Notes under the pieces: generated by a model | What the model saw: the letters and a program-made list of their open reading frames with translations, nothing else | Database searches by the model: none | What the model was told of the DNA's origin: nothing | Shown: piece by piece, positions 1-10,088 of the stretch | Numbering within the stretch: the first letter of the stretch is position 1 | Layout of the letters: each line of letters opens with the position of its first letter | Made by a program: the position numbers and the translations under genes | Source: Brachybacterium sp. YJGR34 | Lineage (GTDB): Bacteria; Actinomycetota; Actinomycetes; Actinomycetales; Dermabacteraceae | DNA length: 64,000 nucleotides | Direction of reading: 5' to 3' | Assembly (NCBI RefSeq): GCF_003347015.1 | Contig: NZ_PNFB01000017.1 | Span: 1 to 64,000, forward strand

Positions 1-24
1 CGTGCCCCGGCGGGACCGCGCGGC

Positions 25-3000
25 TCAGCCCTCGTCGATGCGGGTCCAGGACCCGGAGGTGCCGGGCCGGTCGCCCTGGGTGCGCCGGGTGGCCTCCCAG
101 ACGGCGCCGTCATGGCCCGCCCGGTCGCCGCGCTGATAGGTCTGCTCGGCGGACCAGCGCTCGGGGAGGGTGGAGACCGTCAGCGGCTCGGAGAGCTCCG
201 AGGGCCCCGCCGCGTTCGTCCCCCGCACCCACAGGGTGTACTCGGTGCCGGGCTCGAGATCGCGGACGTAGGTGGTGCTGACCTTGCCGCTGGCGACCAC
301 GGCCGGCTCCCCGTCGATCTCGCGCAGCACCTCGACCGTGTCCGTCCCGGCGCCGCGGTCCCAGGTCACGCCCACGAAGGTGTCGCCGCGCAGGGTGGCT
401 TCGAGTGCGGAGGGGGCCTCCGGCACGAGGCTCGGCACGGTCAGCGCCTCGCCGGGCTCGGAGGCTCCGCGCTCGTTGGCGGCGACGATCCGGTAGCTGT
501 ACCCGCTCGAGCCCGCGGAGAGGGAGTCGTCGACGTACGAGGTCTCCTCGGTGCGGGCGATCTCGGTGGCGGCGGTCTCGCCGTCGGCGGTGCGCAGCAC
601 CACGTACTCCTGGGCGCCGTCCACGGCGTCCCAGCCGAGCGCCGTGTGCGCGGGCCCCTGCTCGGTGAGCACCGGGGCGGTGGGCGCCGCGGGGATCTCC
701 ATCGCGGGACCGGAGGTCGCGGAGACCTCGGCCGACGGGTCGGAGAGCCCGCCGGCGGTGCGGGCGAGGACGCGATAGCGGTAGTCGGTCGCGGGCTCGA
801 CCGTGTCGTCCTCGGCGCTGGTCGAGGCGGTGCCGGCGACGTCGGTGAACGCGCCGTCGGGACCGGCGGCGCGCTGGAGCACGTAGCCCTCGGCGCCGTC
901 GACGGCGTCCCAGCTCAGGGACGCGCCGTAGCTGCCGATCCCCGTGATCTCGAGGCCGGCCGGGGCCTCCGGCACCGGGACCGAGGGATCGACCGGGGTG
1001 ACGGAGGCGTGCGGCGAGGCCTCGGCGGCACCGCCCGCGGCCACCGGCACGATCCGGTAGTCGTGCCGCACACCCAGCTGGGGCGCGTCATCGGTGAGGG
1101 CGCCGTCCGCGGAGGAGCCGATCACCCGCCAGGCGGGATCACCGGCGGTGGAGCGCTCCACGAGCACGGAGGTCGCGTCCGCGGCCGGCTCCCAAGTGAT
1201 CTCGACGGTCCCGGCGGCGGGGTCCGCCGTGACCTCGGGCGCCTCGGCCGGCGGCGCCGGCACCTCGCCCGAGGGCGCGGTGGGCACCACGACGACCAGG
1301 TAGTTCATGCGGTTCCCGCCGGCATTGGGCCCGAGGATCACCTCGTCCCCGGCGCGGACGTCCCGGGAGAACAGCTCCCAGGTCACGGGCTGGGTGTCCT
1401 GCAGCTGCAGGCCCGTGGCCTCGTAGTCCTCCGCGAGCCAGGCGGGCTGCTCGGGGATGCGGGTGTCGTGGGCGACGTACACGCGGGCGTCCGCCGCGGC
1501 GTGGAAGCGCAGCGTGTCCTCCGCGTCCGAGGCGCGGGAGTCGACCGCGGTGCGGATCCACTCGGCGCCGGCGACCTCGCCGGGCACCTCGGTGAAGGTG
1601 TACCCGGAGCGGTCCCCGGCCACCACGTCGCCGACCTGCAGGTCCTCCTGCACCGACCAGTCCGTCGCATTGTCCGCGCCGCTGCCGGAGGTGTCGTTGA
1701 CGACGCCGCCGCGGATGATCGTGCCGTCCAGGGGAGCCGGCGGCGCGGCCGGCTCCTCCTCGGGCTCCGGGGCCGCCGGCGGCTCGAAGACCTCGCCGTC
1801 CCAGGGAGCGGGCGTCATCGGGTAGCCCTCGGGGAAGCTGGGAGCGGCCAGCTCGTTGAGGTACTCCTCGAGGTTGGTGTAGCCGTCGCCGTCCGCATCG
1901 TGGTTGCGGTCCTCGGGATCGTGGGGGTCCAGCTGGTTCCGCCGCTCCCACCGATCGGGCATGCCGTCACGGTCGGAGTCCTTCGGCGGGTCCGCCTCCT
2001 CGATCGCCGGGTAGCCGCCCACGTCGTCCTGGTGCTCGATGATCCCGCCGGACTGCTCGCGGACGCTGGTGATCACGCGCTCGTCCACGGGATCGCGGGT
2101 CAGCGAGGCGCCGGCGTGCTCGAGGACCATCTCGTGCGCCTCGAGCGCCTCCTGGGTGTGCACCGGCGGGTACGCGAAGCGCTCCGGCACCACCACCGCC
2201 GGACGCTCCTCCTCGAGGATCTCCTCGCCGCCGACCTCGCCGTCCAGCACCCCGTCGCGGTCGCCGTCCACGACGTTGCCGTCGATGTGCACCTGGTAGT
2301 TCTCGTTGCCCCGGACGATGGCGTCCTCGGGGTTGCGGGAGTTCGCGCCGGCGATGAAGGTGTTGCCCACGACGTTGCCGTAGCCCTTGGTGCCGGATTC
2401 GCCGCCGGCGACGTACGGGTAGTCGCCCCAGTTGTAGACCGTGTTGCCGACGAAGTCCATGACGCCCTTGGTCTTCGGGTTCCGGTCGTTGTTGTGGGCG
2501 TAGAGGTTGTGGTGCATGGAGATCGTGTTCATCTCGACCAGCCCGCCCATCGAATGGGTCAGCAGCCCCTCGGACATGATCGACCACTGCACGGTGATGT
2601 TCTCCGAGGTGGGGTTCTCGTAGTCCTTGGACTTGATGGACAGCACCTCGTCGGTGCCCCAGGAGAACGAGGAGTGGTCGATGATGACGTTCTGCGAGTT
2701 CTCGACGTACATCGTGTCGTCGTTGACGTCCGGATGCTTCCCCATGCGGAACCGCAGGTGACGGACCACGATGTCGTGGCTGTCGATGATCCGGATCGTG
2801 TTGCCCAGGACGGTCACACCGCCGCCCGGGGCGGTCTGGCCGGCGATCGTGATGTTCGAGGCGTCCTGGACGATGATCTGCGGGATCTCCAGGTTCCCGG
2901 AGACGTCGAAGACGATCGTGCGGGGGACCTCGCCGCTGGTGGTCAGGGCGTGGTGGAGGGTCCCCTCGCCGGTGAGCTCCTTGGAGGTCACGTGGTAGAC

Positions 3001-3228
3001 CTCGCCGCCGCGTCCGCCGGTGGCGGCGTAGCCGAAGCCCTCCGCGCCGGGGAAGGCCGGCAGGGCGTCCGGAGAGGGGGCGTCGGCGAGCGCGGGGGCG
3101 GCGGCGCCCCCGAGCAGGGAGGCCAGCAGCGCCGTGGACGCTGCCAGGGCGGTGACCCGTCGGCCGCGGGAGGGGCGGGACGGGGGCCGGAGGGGTCGGG
3201 GACGGCGGGGGATGGGGCGATCGGACAT
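25..3228 (-). CDS. Secreted multidomain pectate lyase (PL1-like) with FN3 and CBM5/12-like modules
   Basis: Predicted extracellular enzyme cleaving homogalacturonan by beta-elimination. Residues 1-48 are a signal peptide (basic start, hydrophobic core, cleavage after APALA). Residues about 55-350 look like the right-handed beta-helix of pectate lyase family 1, starting FPGAEGFGYAATGGRGG and containing DHSSFSWGTDE. A calcium-binding thrombospondin-3/EF-hand-like stretch (DSDRDGMPDRWE, DADGDGYTNLEEYL) lies near 416-460. It is followed by a Pro/Glu linker, a beta-rich region of unknown role (about 500-650), four fibronectin type III domains (about 660-1020) and a C-terminal CBM5/12-like module (WSAEQTYQRGDRAGHDGAVW). 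It is the last gene of the minus-strand operon that starts at 13083, 93 bases after the preceding gene. The lyase fold is clear to me; exact substrate (pectate or pectin) is inferred from the neighbours. Confidence 0.85.
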   Translation of the reverse strand: MSDRPIPRRPRPLRPPSRPSRGRRVTALAASTALLASLLGGAAAPALADAPSPDALPAFPGAEGFGYAATGGRGGEVYHVTSKELTGEGTLHHALTTSGEVPRTIVFDVSGNLEIPQIIVQDASNITIAGQTAPGGGVTVLGNTIRIIDSHDIVVRHLRFRMGKHPDVNDDTMYVENSQNVIIDHSSFSWGTDEVLSIKSKDYENPTSENITVQWSIMSEGLLTHSMGGLVEMNTISMHHNLYAHNNDRNPKTKGVMDFVGNTVYNWGDYPYVAGGESGTKGYGNVVGNTFIAGANSRNPEDAIVRGNENYQVHIDGNVVDGDRDGVLDGEVGGEEILEEERPAVVVPERFAYPPVHTQEALEAHEMVLEHAGASLTRDPVDERVITSVREQSGGIIEHQDDVGGYPAIEEADPPKDSDRDGMPDRWERRNQLDPHDPEDRNHDADGDGYTNLEEYLNELAAPSFPEGYPMTPAPWDGEVFEPPAAPEPEEEPAAPPAPLDGTIIRGGVVNDTSGSGADNATDWSVQEDLQVGDVVAGDRSGYTFTEVPGEVAGAEWIRTAVDSRASDAEDTLRFHAAADARVYVAHDTRIPEQPAWLAEDYEATGLQLQDTQPVTWELFSRDVRAGDEVILGPNAGGNRMNYLVVVVPTAPSGEVPAPPAEAPEVTADPAAGTVEITWEPAADATSVLVERSTAGDPAWRVIGSSADGALTDDAPQLGVRHDYRIVPVAAGGAAEASPHASVTPVDPSVPVPEAPAGLEITGIGSYGASLSWDAVDGAEGYVLQRAAGPDGAFTDVAGTASTSAEDDTVEPATDYRYRVLARTAGGLSDPSAEVSATSGPAMEIPAAPTAPVLTEQGPAHTALGWDAVDGAQEYVVLRTADGETAATEIARTEETSYVDDSLSAGSSGYSYRIVAANERGASEPGEALTVPSLVPEAPSALEATLRGDTFVGVTWDRGAGTDTVEVLREIDGEPAVVASGKVSTTYVRDLEPGTEYTLWVRGTNAAGPSELSEPLTVSTLPERWSAEQTYQRGDRAGHDGAVWEATRRTQGDRPGTSGSWTRIDEG

Positions 3229-3321
3229 GCTGCGTACCTCGCTGTACGTCGTCGGGATCGGGGATCGAGGGCGGACGGGTGGAGGAGGAGGCGGACAGAG
3301 GGACAGGGGAGGGGACGGCCG

Positions 3322-5433
3322 TCAGGGGGAGAGGGCGAAGCCCTCGGCGCGGACGTCCCAGTCGTCGGGGAATCCGGGGCAGGCCGTCGGCGCGGAGGTG
3401 GCCCCCGCCCCGGCGCCGTCCCAGCCGCCGGCCATCAGGGCGACGGCCGTCAGCAGGCCGCCGTTGCCGGGCAGGTAGAGCGGCAGGGACCCGGTCTGCC
3501 GGTTGTGCCCGCTGGGCAGCACGGTGTTCTTCCCGGTGTCGGTGAGCAGGAGGTCCACGGCGTCCTCGGGTCGGCCCAGGCGCGCGGCGGTCATCGCCAT
3601 CACCGGGTAGTCCCAGCCCCAGGTGGAGTCCCAGTCCCAGGAGTCCAGGACGTCCTCGAGGGTCGCGGCCATGACGGCGGGGTCGATCCGGTCGGTCTGC
3701 GGGAGCACGCCCAGGGCACACAGCATCGAGGGGTGGTCCTCGCGGATCGTGTACGGCTCCACCGCGATCGCCGGGTAGACGCCGTCCCGCGGCGCGGGGG
3801 CGATGAGCAGATCGCGGATCTCGGCCCAGGCCTCCGGGACCGGCAGGCCCCGTCGCTGCTTGAACGCGCACGCCCGTTCGAGCGCCCAGTGCCACTGCAC
3901 CAGCTCGTAGGTGGGGTTGCGCACCGCGGTGCGCATCCCCCCGTAGCTCTCCTGCGCGGGGATCAGCGGCGGACCCAGCTCGGCGCCGGCGCCGGTGCGC
4001 AGCGCGAAGGACGCCATGAAGTCCGCGGTCTCGGTGACGAGGTCGTCGACCTCGGCGAGGAGCTCGAGCTCGTCGACGCCCTCGGCGCGTAGCAGGAGCT
4101 CCACGAGATGGATCAGGTGGGGCTGCTGCCAGATGAGGAAGGTGCCGATCCCGCTGGGGGTCTCCTCCCCCTCGGGGCCCACCTGCTTGGGCCACCGGGC
4201 GCCGGCGAAGCCCTGCAGGCCGGCCATCTCCCGGGCTCGGGGCAGGATCGAGCGGTACCAGTCCAGGCTGCGGCGCAGCAGCGCCGGGCGGTTCCACAGC
4301 GGGAAGTGCGCCGCGTGCCACCAGTGCATCTCGAGGTGGGACTTGCCGCGCCAGGAGTTGCAGACCAGTCCCGTCTCCTGCGGCGGCATGCGGCCCGCGC
4401 AGTGGATCGCGGTGAGGAACTGGGAGAGGACCACGCGGCGCTCGAGCTCCGCGGCCCGCGGATCCGCCACCGCCCCCAGGTCCAGGGCGGCGCCGGATTC
4501 CCAGAAGTCCCGCCAGTGCGCGCGGCAGGCGGCCAGGGTCGCGGCCACGTCCGTCGGCGGCGCCGGCGCGGTGACCGTGCCGGGCCGCAGCTCGAGGGAC
4601 AGCGAGAGCTCCTCCCCGTCGGTCTCCACCAGGATCTCGTGGTCCGCGGCGGCGGTCAGGCGCGCCCCGGGTGCCCGCACCAGGACGGTGTACGCCGTGG
4701 CGTCCACCTGGCGGTCGATGCGCCACAGACCCTCCTCGAGGGGCGTGAGCTCGGTGGTGTGCGCCGCGGGCCGCGTCCAGTCGTGCGCGCTGTGCCAGTC
4801 CGCGCTGCCGTAGGCGAAGGCGAGGCCGATGCCGAGTCCCGTGCGCAGCGCCGAGGAGCGCAGCTGCAGGGCCACCAGATCGCGCTCGGGGTGGACCGCG
4901 GTGACGGTCTCCAGGCGCTCGCCGTCGATCGCGCTCACCGAGGTGATCACCCCCTCGTAGAGCGCCAGCTGCTGCCGGACGGGCTCGACCTGCCGGGGCG
5001 CCAGAGGTGCCCCGTCCCGGCGCAGCCCGAAGGTGCCCAGGTCCAGCCGGTGCGGATTGCCGCGCAGCTGCAGGTCCCGCTCCCCGGTGTCCTGCTCGGT
5101 GCCGCCGGCGACCTTCCCGGACATGTCCACGTACGGCACCGGGCCGCGGTCGGAGTCGTAGGTCACCAGGGCATCCCGCCAGCTGTGGGCGCTCGCCGAC
5201 GGCAGGCTGTGCCAGCCCCAGGTGCTGAGGGTCCCCAGCAGGGTGCCGTCCGGGCGGCTCTCGTCCCGCGGGGAGACGGGATAGGAGGCGGGCAGGGACT
5301 GCAGCCCGGTGGCGTCCACCGTCACGGCCAGGTCGCCGTTGCCCACGCCGAGCGGCGAGCGGGGGTCGACGGCGTCCAACACCACGTCGTGACGGGAGAC
5401 GAGGGCGCGGCGGTCGATGGGCGGGCGGGACAT
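3322..5433 (-). CDS. Six-hairpin glycosidase-like protein (GH65/GH95-like), unclassified
   Basis: A 703-residue protein without signal peptide, so probably cytoplasmic. The N-terminal about 290 residues look like a beta-sandwich. Residues about 320-690 have the helical pattern of an (alpha/alpha)6 barrel, with the conserved block GLVCNSWRGKSHLEMHWWHA and an acidic PAQESYGG segment. This pattern is seen in proteins loosely labelled glycoside hydrolase family 65, mostly undescribed. ATG at 5433 is preceded by AGGAG at good spacing. The gene sits between oligogalacturonate lyase and pectate lyase, so a role in removing a sugar from an imported pectin oligomer is likely. Substrate and mechanism are unknown; a phosphorylase or an alpha-L-rhamnosidase-like activity are both possible. 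Confidence 0.65.
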   Translation of the reverse strand: MSRPPIDRRALVSRHDVVLDAVDPRSPLGVGNGDLAVTVDATGLQSLPASYPVSPRDESRPDGTLLGTLSTWGWHSLPSASAHSWRDALVTYDSDRGPVPYVDMSGKVAGGTEQDTGERDLQLRGNPHRLDLGTFGLRRDGAPLAPRQVEPVRQQLALYEGVITSVSAIDGERLETVTAVHPERDLVALQLRSSALRTGLGIGLAFAYGSADWHSAHDWTRPAAHTTELTPLEEGLWRIDRQVDATAYTVLVRAPGARLTAAADHEILVETDGEELSLSLELRPGTVTAPAPPTDVAATLAACRAHWRDFWESGAALDLGAVADPRAAELERRVVLSQFLTAIHCAGRMPPQETGLVCNSWRGKSHLEMHWWHAAHFPLWNRPALLRRSLDWYRSILPRAREMAGLQGFAGARWPKQVGPEGEETPSGIGTFLIWQQPHLIHLVELLLRAEGVDELELLAEVDDLVTETADFMASFALRTGAGAELGPPLIPAQESYGGMRTAVRNPTYELVQWHWALERACAFKQRRGLPVPEAWAEIRDLLIAPAPRDGVYPAIAVEPYTIREDHPSMLCALGVLPQTDRIDPAVMAATLEDVLDSWDWDSTWGWDYPVMAMTAARLGRPEDAVDLLLTDTGKNTVLPSGHNRQTGSLPLYLPGNGGLLTAVALMAGGWDGAGAGATSAPTACPGFPDDWDVRAEGFALSP

Positions 5434-5494
5434 GGCGGCTCCTGGGCGAGAGGACGGTGACGAGGGGCGGGCGGCGGGCCGGTCGCGGGCCGGT

Positions 5495-6661
5495 TCAGGG
5501 GTCCACGAGCGGCAGATCCCCGAGGTCCTCGGGGAGGTCCAGCAGGTGCACGGCGCCGTACCCGCGGGCGTCGGAGGTGAACAGCACCTGGCGGGCGTCC
5601 GGGCTCACCGTCGGATGCACGTGGAGAGCCTGGGTGTGGAAGGAGCCGCGGTGGCGGTGCAGCAGGCGCGGCGGCGTGAACGCGTCGCCCTCGCGCTGCC
5701 ACACCATGAGCCGCGGCGCGGTCTTCGTGCCGTCGCCGACGATCATCTCGAGATCGCGGCTGTGGTAGTGCATCGAGCTCTCCACCAGCGGTGCCTCCCA
5801 GAGACCGGTGCCGTCGAAGCGCACCGCCCCGTGGAACGGCCCGGTCTGCTCCCGGCCGCCGGTCCAGCCGTGGAAGCCGATGAACTCGCCGCCCTCCAGC
5901 CAGTACTCGTGCCCCACCATCTCCGTGCCGGAGGTGGGACGGATCGCCGTGGCCTCCCCGGTGGACAGGTCCAGCAGCCAGATCCGGTGGTCCACCAGGT
6001 GCCAGGGCCCCTCGTGGCAGAAGGTCAGCAGCTCCGGACGGGTGGGGGAGGTGTTCACGTGGCCGATCCAGGCGCGCTCCTCGCGCACCACCTCGGCCTC
6101 GCCGCCGTCGACCGGCACCCGCAGGATCCGCGAGAGGGGCCGTGCCTCCCAGTACTCCCGGAAGCCGACGTAGCCGTTGCCCAGGTCCAGGGCGAGACGG
6201 TCGGAGAGGTCCTCGCTGTAGCTGATCATCACCCAGGCGCCGTCGGCCGTGACGTTCGTGGTCCCGCCCTCGCCGAAGCGCGCCGGCGTCGTGTGCAGCA
6301 CCCGCTGCTCGAGCGAATCGAGGTCCAGCGCCACCAGGTTCCGGCCGTGCCAGAAGTACGCCTCGGCGCGGAGCGGGTTCAGGCTCACCGAGTGGAAGAG
6401 GTTCGAGGCCACGGTGGCGCCGTCGGGCAGGTCGGTGAGCTGGCGGAGCTCGTGGCTGTCGAGGTCCAGGCCGTAGAGGTTGGTCGCGTTGCCGCGGTCG
6501 GAGGCCAGCAGCAGACGGCGGCCGTCGTCGTACCAGCCCGGATTCGTGAAGTAGGTGTGGTGGCTGTGGGCCTTGTGGTCGGTCAGCTGCGTGATCCGCA
6601 CGCCCGTCTCGGGGTCGTGGACGGTGCGGGACTCCGCGGGATGCAGGGTGCCGAGGGGCAT
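5495..6661 (-). CDS. ogl: Oligogalacturonate lyase (PL22)
   Basis: Cytoplasmic lyase that converts di- and oligogalacturonides to 5-keto-4-deoxyuronate. The 388-residue product is the usual length and starts MPLGTLHPAESRTVHDPETG, typical of the seven-bladed propeller of PL22. The metal site is visible: GHEYW supplies one His, and QALHVHP supplies Gln-x-x-His-x-His as in characterised PL22 enzymes. The open frame continues upstream into the preceding ATPase gene, but ATG at 6661 is the likely start because AGGAG lies 8 bases before it and homology starts there. It follows the fused ATPase gene by 31 bases, which fits import of oligogalacturonides by the Dpp-type transporter followed by their cleavage. 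Confidence 0.93.
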   Translation of the reverse strand: MPLGTLHPAESRTVHDPETGVRITQLTDHKAHSHHTYFTNPGWYDDGRRLLLASDRGNATNLYGLDLDSHELRQLTDLPDGATVASNLFHSVSLNPLRAEAYFWHGRNLVALDLDSLEQRVLHTTPARFGEGGTTNVTADGAWVMISYSEDLSDRLALDLGNGYVGFREYWEARPLSRILRVPVDGGEAEVVREERAWIGHVNTSPTRPELLTFCHEGPWHLVDHRIWLLDLSTGEATAIRPTSGTEMVGHEYWLEGGEFIGFHGWTGGREQTGPFHGAVRFDGTGLWEAPLVESSMHYHSRDLEMIVGDGTKTAPRLMVWQREGDAFTPPRLLHRHRGSFHTQALHVHPTVSPDARQVLFTSDARGYGAVHLLDLPEDLGDLPLVDP

Positions 6662-6692
6662 GGCGGGGCTCCTGGGTGGGGGTCGGTGGCGG

Positions 6693-8891
6693 TCAGTCGT
6701 GGCCGCGGGAGATGCCGGCGAGCTCGATCTCCTCGGAGCGGTGGCAGGCCGCGCTGTGCCCGGGGGAGAGCTCGCGCAGCGGGGGGACCTCGCCGTCGCA
6801 GAGGCCGTCGCGCACATGGATGCAGCGGGTGCGGAAGAGGCAGCCCGAGGGCGGGTTCGAGGGATCGGGCAGGTCGTCGGAGCGCAGTGTGCTGCGGTGG
6901 CCGCCGCGGCGCTCCGGGTCGGGGACCGGGACCGCGTCCAGCAGCGCCTCGGTGTAGGGGTGCTGCGGGGCGCGGTACAGCTCGTCCGTGGGGCCCTGCT
7001 CGGCGAGCCGTCCCAGGTACATCACCCCGACATGGTCGCTGACGTGCTCCACCACGGACAGGTCGTGGGAGATGAACAGGTAGGTGAGGTCGAACTCCTC
7101 CCGCGCCTCCTCGAGGAGGTTGAGGATCTGGGCGCGGATGGAGACGTCGAGAGCGGAGACGGGCTCGTCGGCGATCACCAGGCGCGGCCGGGTGATCAGG
7201 GCGCGGGCGATGTTCAGGCGCTGGCGCTCGCCGCCGGAGAACGCATGGGGGTAGCGGCGCATGTGCTCGGGGCGGATCCCCACCCTCCGCAGCATCTCCG
7301 CGACCTGCTCGCGCAGCTCGCCGCCGCGCGCCCGGCCGTTGACCTGCAGCGGCTCGCCGACGATCTGCTCGACGGTCATCCGCGGGTTCAGCGAGGAGAA
7401 GGGGTCCTGGAAGATCGTGCGGATCTCCGTGCGGTAGGCCTTCAGCTGCCGGGTGGTCAGGCGCGCCAGGTCCACCACCTCGCCGTCCGCGCGGTGGTAG
7501 AGGATCTCCCCGGCCGACGGCGCCAGCAGGCCGGCGACGCAGCGGCCCAGGGTGGTCTTCCCGCAGCCGGACTCGCCGACCAGGCCCATGGTCTCGCCGA
7601 GCCGGATGCTGAGATCGACGCCGTCCACGGCCTTGACGCTGCGGGTGGCGCGGCGGAACATCCCGCCGCCCACGGGATAGTGCTTGGCAAGGCCCGAGAC
7701 CTCGAGGATCGTCGGCGCCGCCTCGGCGCCGGCGTCCTGCCCGGGCTCCGGGCGCGGGGTGATCCGCACGGCCCGCTCGCCCTGGTCGGCCGCGTCGACG
7801 CCTCCCTCCTCCGGGGGCGGGACGGCCCCCTCATGGCTGTAGAGGTGGCAGGTGGCCTCGTGCTGGTCGCCGAACGGGGTCAGGGGCGGCGCCTCGACCT
7901 CGCAGATCCCCTGCATCGCGAGGTCGCAGCGGGTGCGGAAGGCGCATCCGCTGGGCCGGTTCTGAGGGCTGGGCACCATGCCCCGCACCGTCGGCAGGGG
8001 CTCGCCGCGGCGCCCGCCCTGGGCATCGGGGATTGAGCGCAGCAGCGCCCGGGTGTACGGGTGCTTGGGATGGCGGAAGATCTCCTCGACGGGCCCGCGC
8101 TCGACCACCGTGCCGAGGTACATCACGGCCACCTCGTCGGCGATCTCCGCGACCACCCCGAGGTCGTGGGTGATGAACATCAGCGCCATCCCGTTCTCGG
8201 CCTGCAGGTCGCGCAGCAGGTCCAGGATGCGGGCCTGGGTGGTGACGTCGAGAGCGGTGGTGGGCTCGTCGGCGATGAGCAGCGAGGGGTCGCAGCACAG
8301 CGCGATCGCGATCATCACGCGCTGGCACATGCCGCCGGAGAGCTGGAACGGGTAGGCGTCCAGGCGGCCCTCCGGGTCGGGGATCCCCACCCGCTGCAGC
8401 AGGGTCAGGGCCTTCGCCCGCGCCTGCTGCGGGGTGAGGTCCTGATGGAGCCGGATCGCCTCGGTGAGCTGCGCGCCGACGGTGTACAGCGGGGACAGGC
8501 TCGCCATCGGCTCCTGGAACACCATCCCGATCTCGCCGCCGCGCACGGCGCGCAGCTCCTCGCTCTCGTCGGCGAGGGTCGCGAGGTCGACGGTCTCGCG
8601 ACCTTCGGGGGACCACAGGATCTCGCCGCCGACGACGCGGCCCGGCGACTCGACCAGCTGCAGCACGGAGCGGGCGGTGGCGGACTTGCCGCAGCCGGAC
8701 TCGCCGACCACGCACAGGGTCTTCCCGGGGTGGACGGTGAGGTCCACCCCGTCGACCGCCTTGACCGTGTGGTCCGAGGCCTCGAAGTGAGTCTCGAGGC
8801 CCCGGATCCGAAGCAGGGGCCGTTCGTCGAGGGCGAGGGCCGCGCCGGAGGTGTCGGGCGCCGGCCCGGGGGTGGGGAGATCAGAGATCAT
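6693..8891 (-). CDS. Fused dipeptide/oligopeptide-type ABC ATPase (DppD-DppF fusion)
   Basis: Energises the family-5 importer encoded just upstream. Two complete ATPase halves are joined in one 732-residue chain. Half 1 (about 25-345) has Walker [11 protein letters not shown], signature LSGGMCQR and Walker [12 protein letters not shown]; half 2 (about 395-715) has [18 protein letters not shown] and [11 protein letters not shown]. Each half ends in the oligopeptide-type C-terminal domain with its Cys cluster ([15 protein letters not shown] and [15 protein letters not shown]). Both ATP sites look intact. In most bacteria these are two genes; actinobacteria often carry the fusion. It lies 27 bases after the permease gene. 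The neighbouring lyases suggest the cargo is oligogalacturonide, not peptide. Confidence 0.92.
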   Translation of the reverse strand: MISDLPTPGPAPDTSGAALALDERPLLRIRGLETHFEASDHTVKAVDGVDLTVHPGKTLCVVGESGCGKSATARSVLQLVESPGRVVGGEILWSPEGRETVDLATLADESEELRAVRGGEIGMVFQEPMASLSPLYTVGAQLTEAIRLHQDLTPQQARAKALTLLQRVGIPDPEGRLDAYPFQLSGGMCQRVMIAIALCCDPSLLIADEPTTALDVTTQARILDLLRDLQAENGMALMFITHDLGVVAEIADEVAVMYLGTVVERGPVEEIFRHPKHPYTRALLRSIPDAQGGRRGEPLPTVRGMVPSPQNRPSGCAFRTRCDLAMQGICEVEAPPLTPFGDQHEATCHLYSHEGAVPPPEEGGVDAADQGERAVRITPRPEPGQDAGAEAAPTILEVSGLAKHYPVGGGMFRRATRSVKAVDGVDLSIRLGETMGLVGESGCGKTTLGRCVAGLLAPSAGEILYHRADGEVVDLARLTTRQLKAYRTEIRTIFQDPFSSLNPRMTVEQIVGEPLQVNGRARGGELREQVAEMLRRVGIRPEHMRRYPHAFSGGERQRLNIARALITRPRLVIADEPVSALDVSIRAQILNLLEEAREEFDLTYLFISHDLSVVEHVSDHVGVMYLGRLAEQGPTDELYRAPQHPYTEALLDAVPVPDPERRGGHRSTLRSDDLPDPSNPPSGCLFRTRCIHVRDGLCDGEVPPLRELSPGHSAACHRSEEIELAGISRGHD

Positions 8892-8918
8892 GGGTGCTCC
8901 GTCGTCGTCGCGGGAAGG

Positions 8919-10076
8919 TCAGTTGCTGTAGGGGTCCGCGGCATCGCGGATGCCGTCGCCCAGGAAGTTCATCGCCAGCACGGTCACCACCACCGGGATG
9001 CCGGGCAGCAGGATCCACGGCGCCGTGGAGATCGCCCGGACGCTCTGCGCCTGCTCGAGCAGCACGCCCCAGCTGACCGTCGGCGCCTGCAGACCCAGTC
9101 CCAGGAAGGACAGGCCCGTCTCGGCGAGGATGATCGCGGGGATCGACAGCGACAGGTTCGCGATGATGTGGCTGGTGAAGGAGGGCAGCATGTGCCGGAA
9201 CATCACCCGCTGCTGCGAGCAGCCGTCGGCGACGGCCGCCTGGACGTACTCCTCGCCGCGCACGGCGAAGAACTTCCCGCGCACCTCGCGCGCCATGCCC
9301 ACCCAGCCCACCAGGGAGATGACGACCGTGAGGGCGAAGTACCGCTGCAGCGGTCCCCAGCTGGGCGGCACCGCCGCGAACAGCGCCATCCACAGCGGGA
9401 TGGTCGGAATGGACATGATCAGCTCCATCAGGCGCTGGATCGCGGAGTCCAGGCGCCCGCCGACATAGCCGGAGATGCCGCCGATCACCACCCCGAGGAT
9501 GAGCGAGAAGAACACGCCCACCAGTCCCAGCGACATCGACACGGTCGTGCCGTGGATGATCTGCGAGAGCAGGTCGCGTCCGCTGGCGTCAGCTCCCAGC
9601 AGGTACACCGGTCCGATCTCGGGATCGATCGGCCCGATGAGGTGCCGGTCCATCGGGATGAGCCACAGGAGCTTGTACTCCGCGCCCTGGACGAACAGCC
9701 CCACGGGGATCGTGGTCGAGGGGTCCCGCTCGAACTCGAGCTCGAGGGTGGCGGGGTCCTGGGTCATGATCAGGCCGTCGACGTGCGGGCGGAAGGAGCC
9801 CTCATCGAAGAGCTCCAGGCGCTGCGGCGGGGCGTAGGTGTAGTCCGCGTCGTGGAAGGAGCCCGGATAGGGGGCCAGGAACGGGGCCAGCAGCGCGACC
9901 AGATAGATCGCCAGGGTGATCACGCCGCAGACCTTCGCCACCTTGTGGCGGGAGAAGGCCTGCCACATGAGCTGCCACTGCGAGGCGACGGCGAGGTCGC
10001 CGGTCTCCGGCGCGTCGGGGTGCGGGGGCTCGTCCAGTGCGGTGCCCGCCGGCGGCGGGGCCAGGGATTCAGCCAT
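8919..10076 (-). CDS. ABC permease, DppC type (oligogalacturonide importer, predicted)
   Basis: A 385-residue inner-membrane subunit. One membrane helix near 52-72 is followed by an unusually long external loop (about 73-185) and five helices. The EAA-type coupling loop reads YVQAAVADGCSQQRVMFRHMLP and the C-terminus SWGVLLEQAQ...DGIRDAADPY is typical of DppC/OppC. The long loop is a feature of the subgroup that imports plant oligosaccharides rather than peptides (inference from context). Twelve bases separate it from the DppB-type gene. Confidence 0.9.
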   Translation of the reverse strand: MAESLAPPPAGTALDEPPHPDAPETGDLAVASQWQLMWQAFSRHKVAKVCGVITLAIYLVALLAPFLAPYPGSFHDADYTYAPPQRLELFDEGSFRPHVDGLIMTQDPATLELEFERDPSTTIPVGLFVQGAEYKLLWLIPMDRHLIGPIDPEIGPVYLLGADASGRDLLSQIIHGTTVSMSLGLVGVFFSLILGVVIGGISGYVGGRLDSAIQRLMELIMSIPTIPLWMALFAAVPPSWGPLQRYFALTVVISLVGWVGMAREVRGKFFAVRGEEYVQAAVADGCSQQRVMFRHMLPSFTSHIIANLSLSIPAIILAETGLSFLGLGLQAPTVSWGVLLEQAQSVRAISTAPWILLPGIPVVVTVLAMNFLGDGIRDAADPYSN

Positions 10077-10088
10077 CGGAGGACCTCC

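Noticed and set aside
112..4092. 1326-residue open frame opposite the pectate lyase and glycosidase genes
   Set aside because: Product is Gly/Arg/Val/His-rich low-complexity sequence without domains; it is an antisense shadow of high-GC coding sequence.
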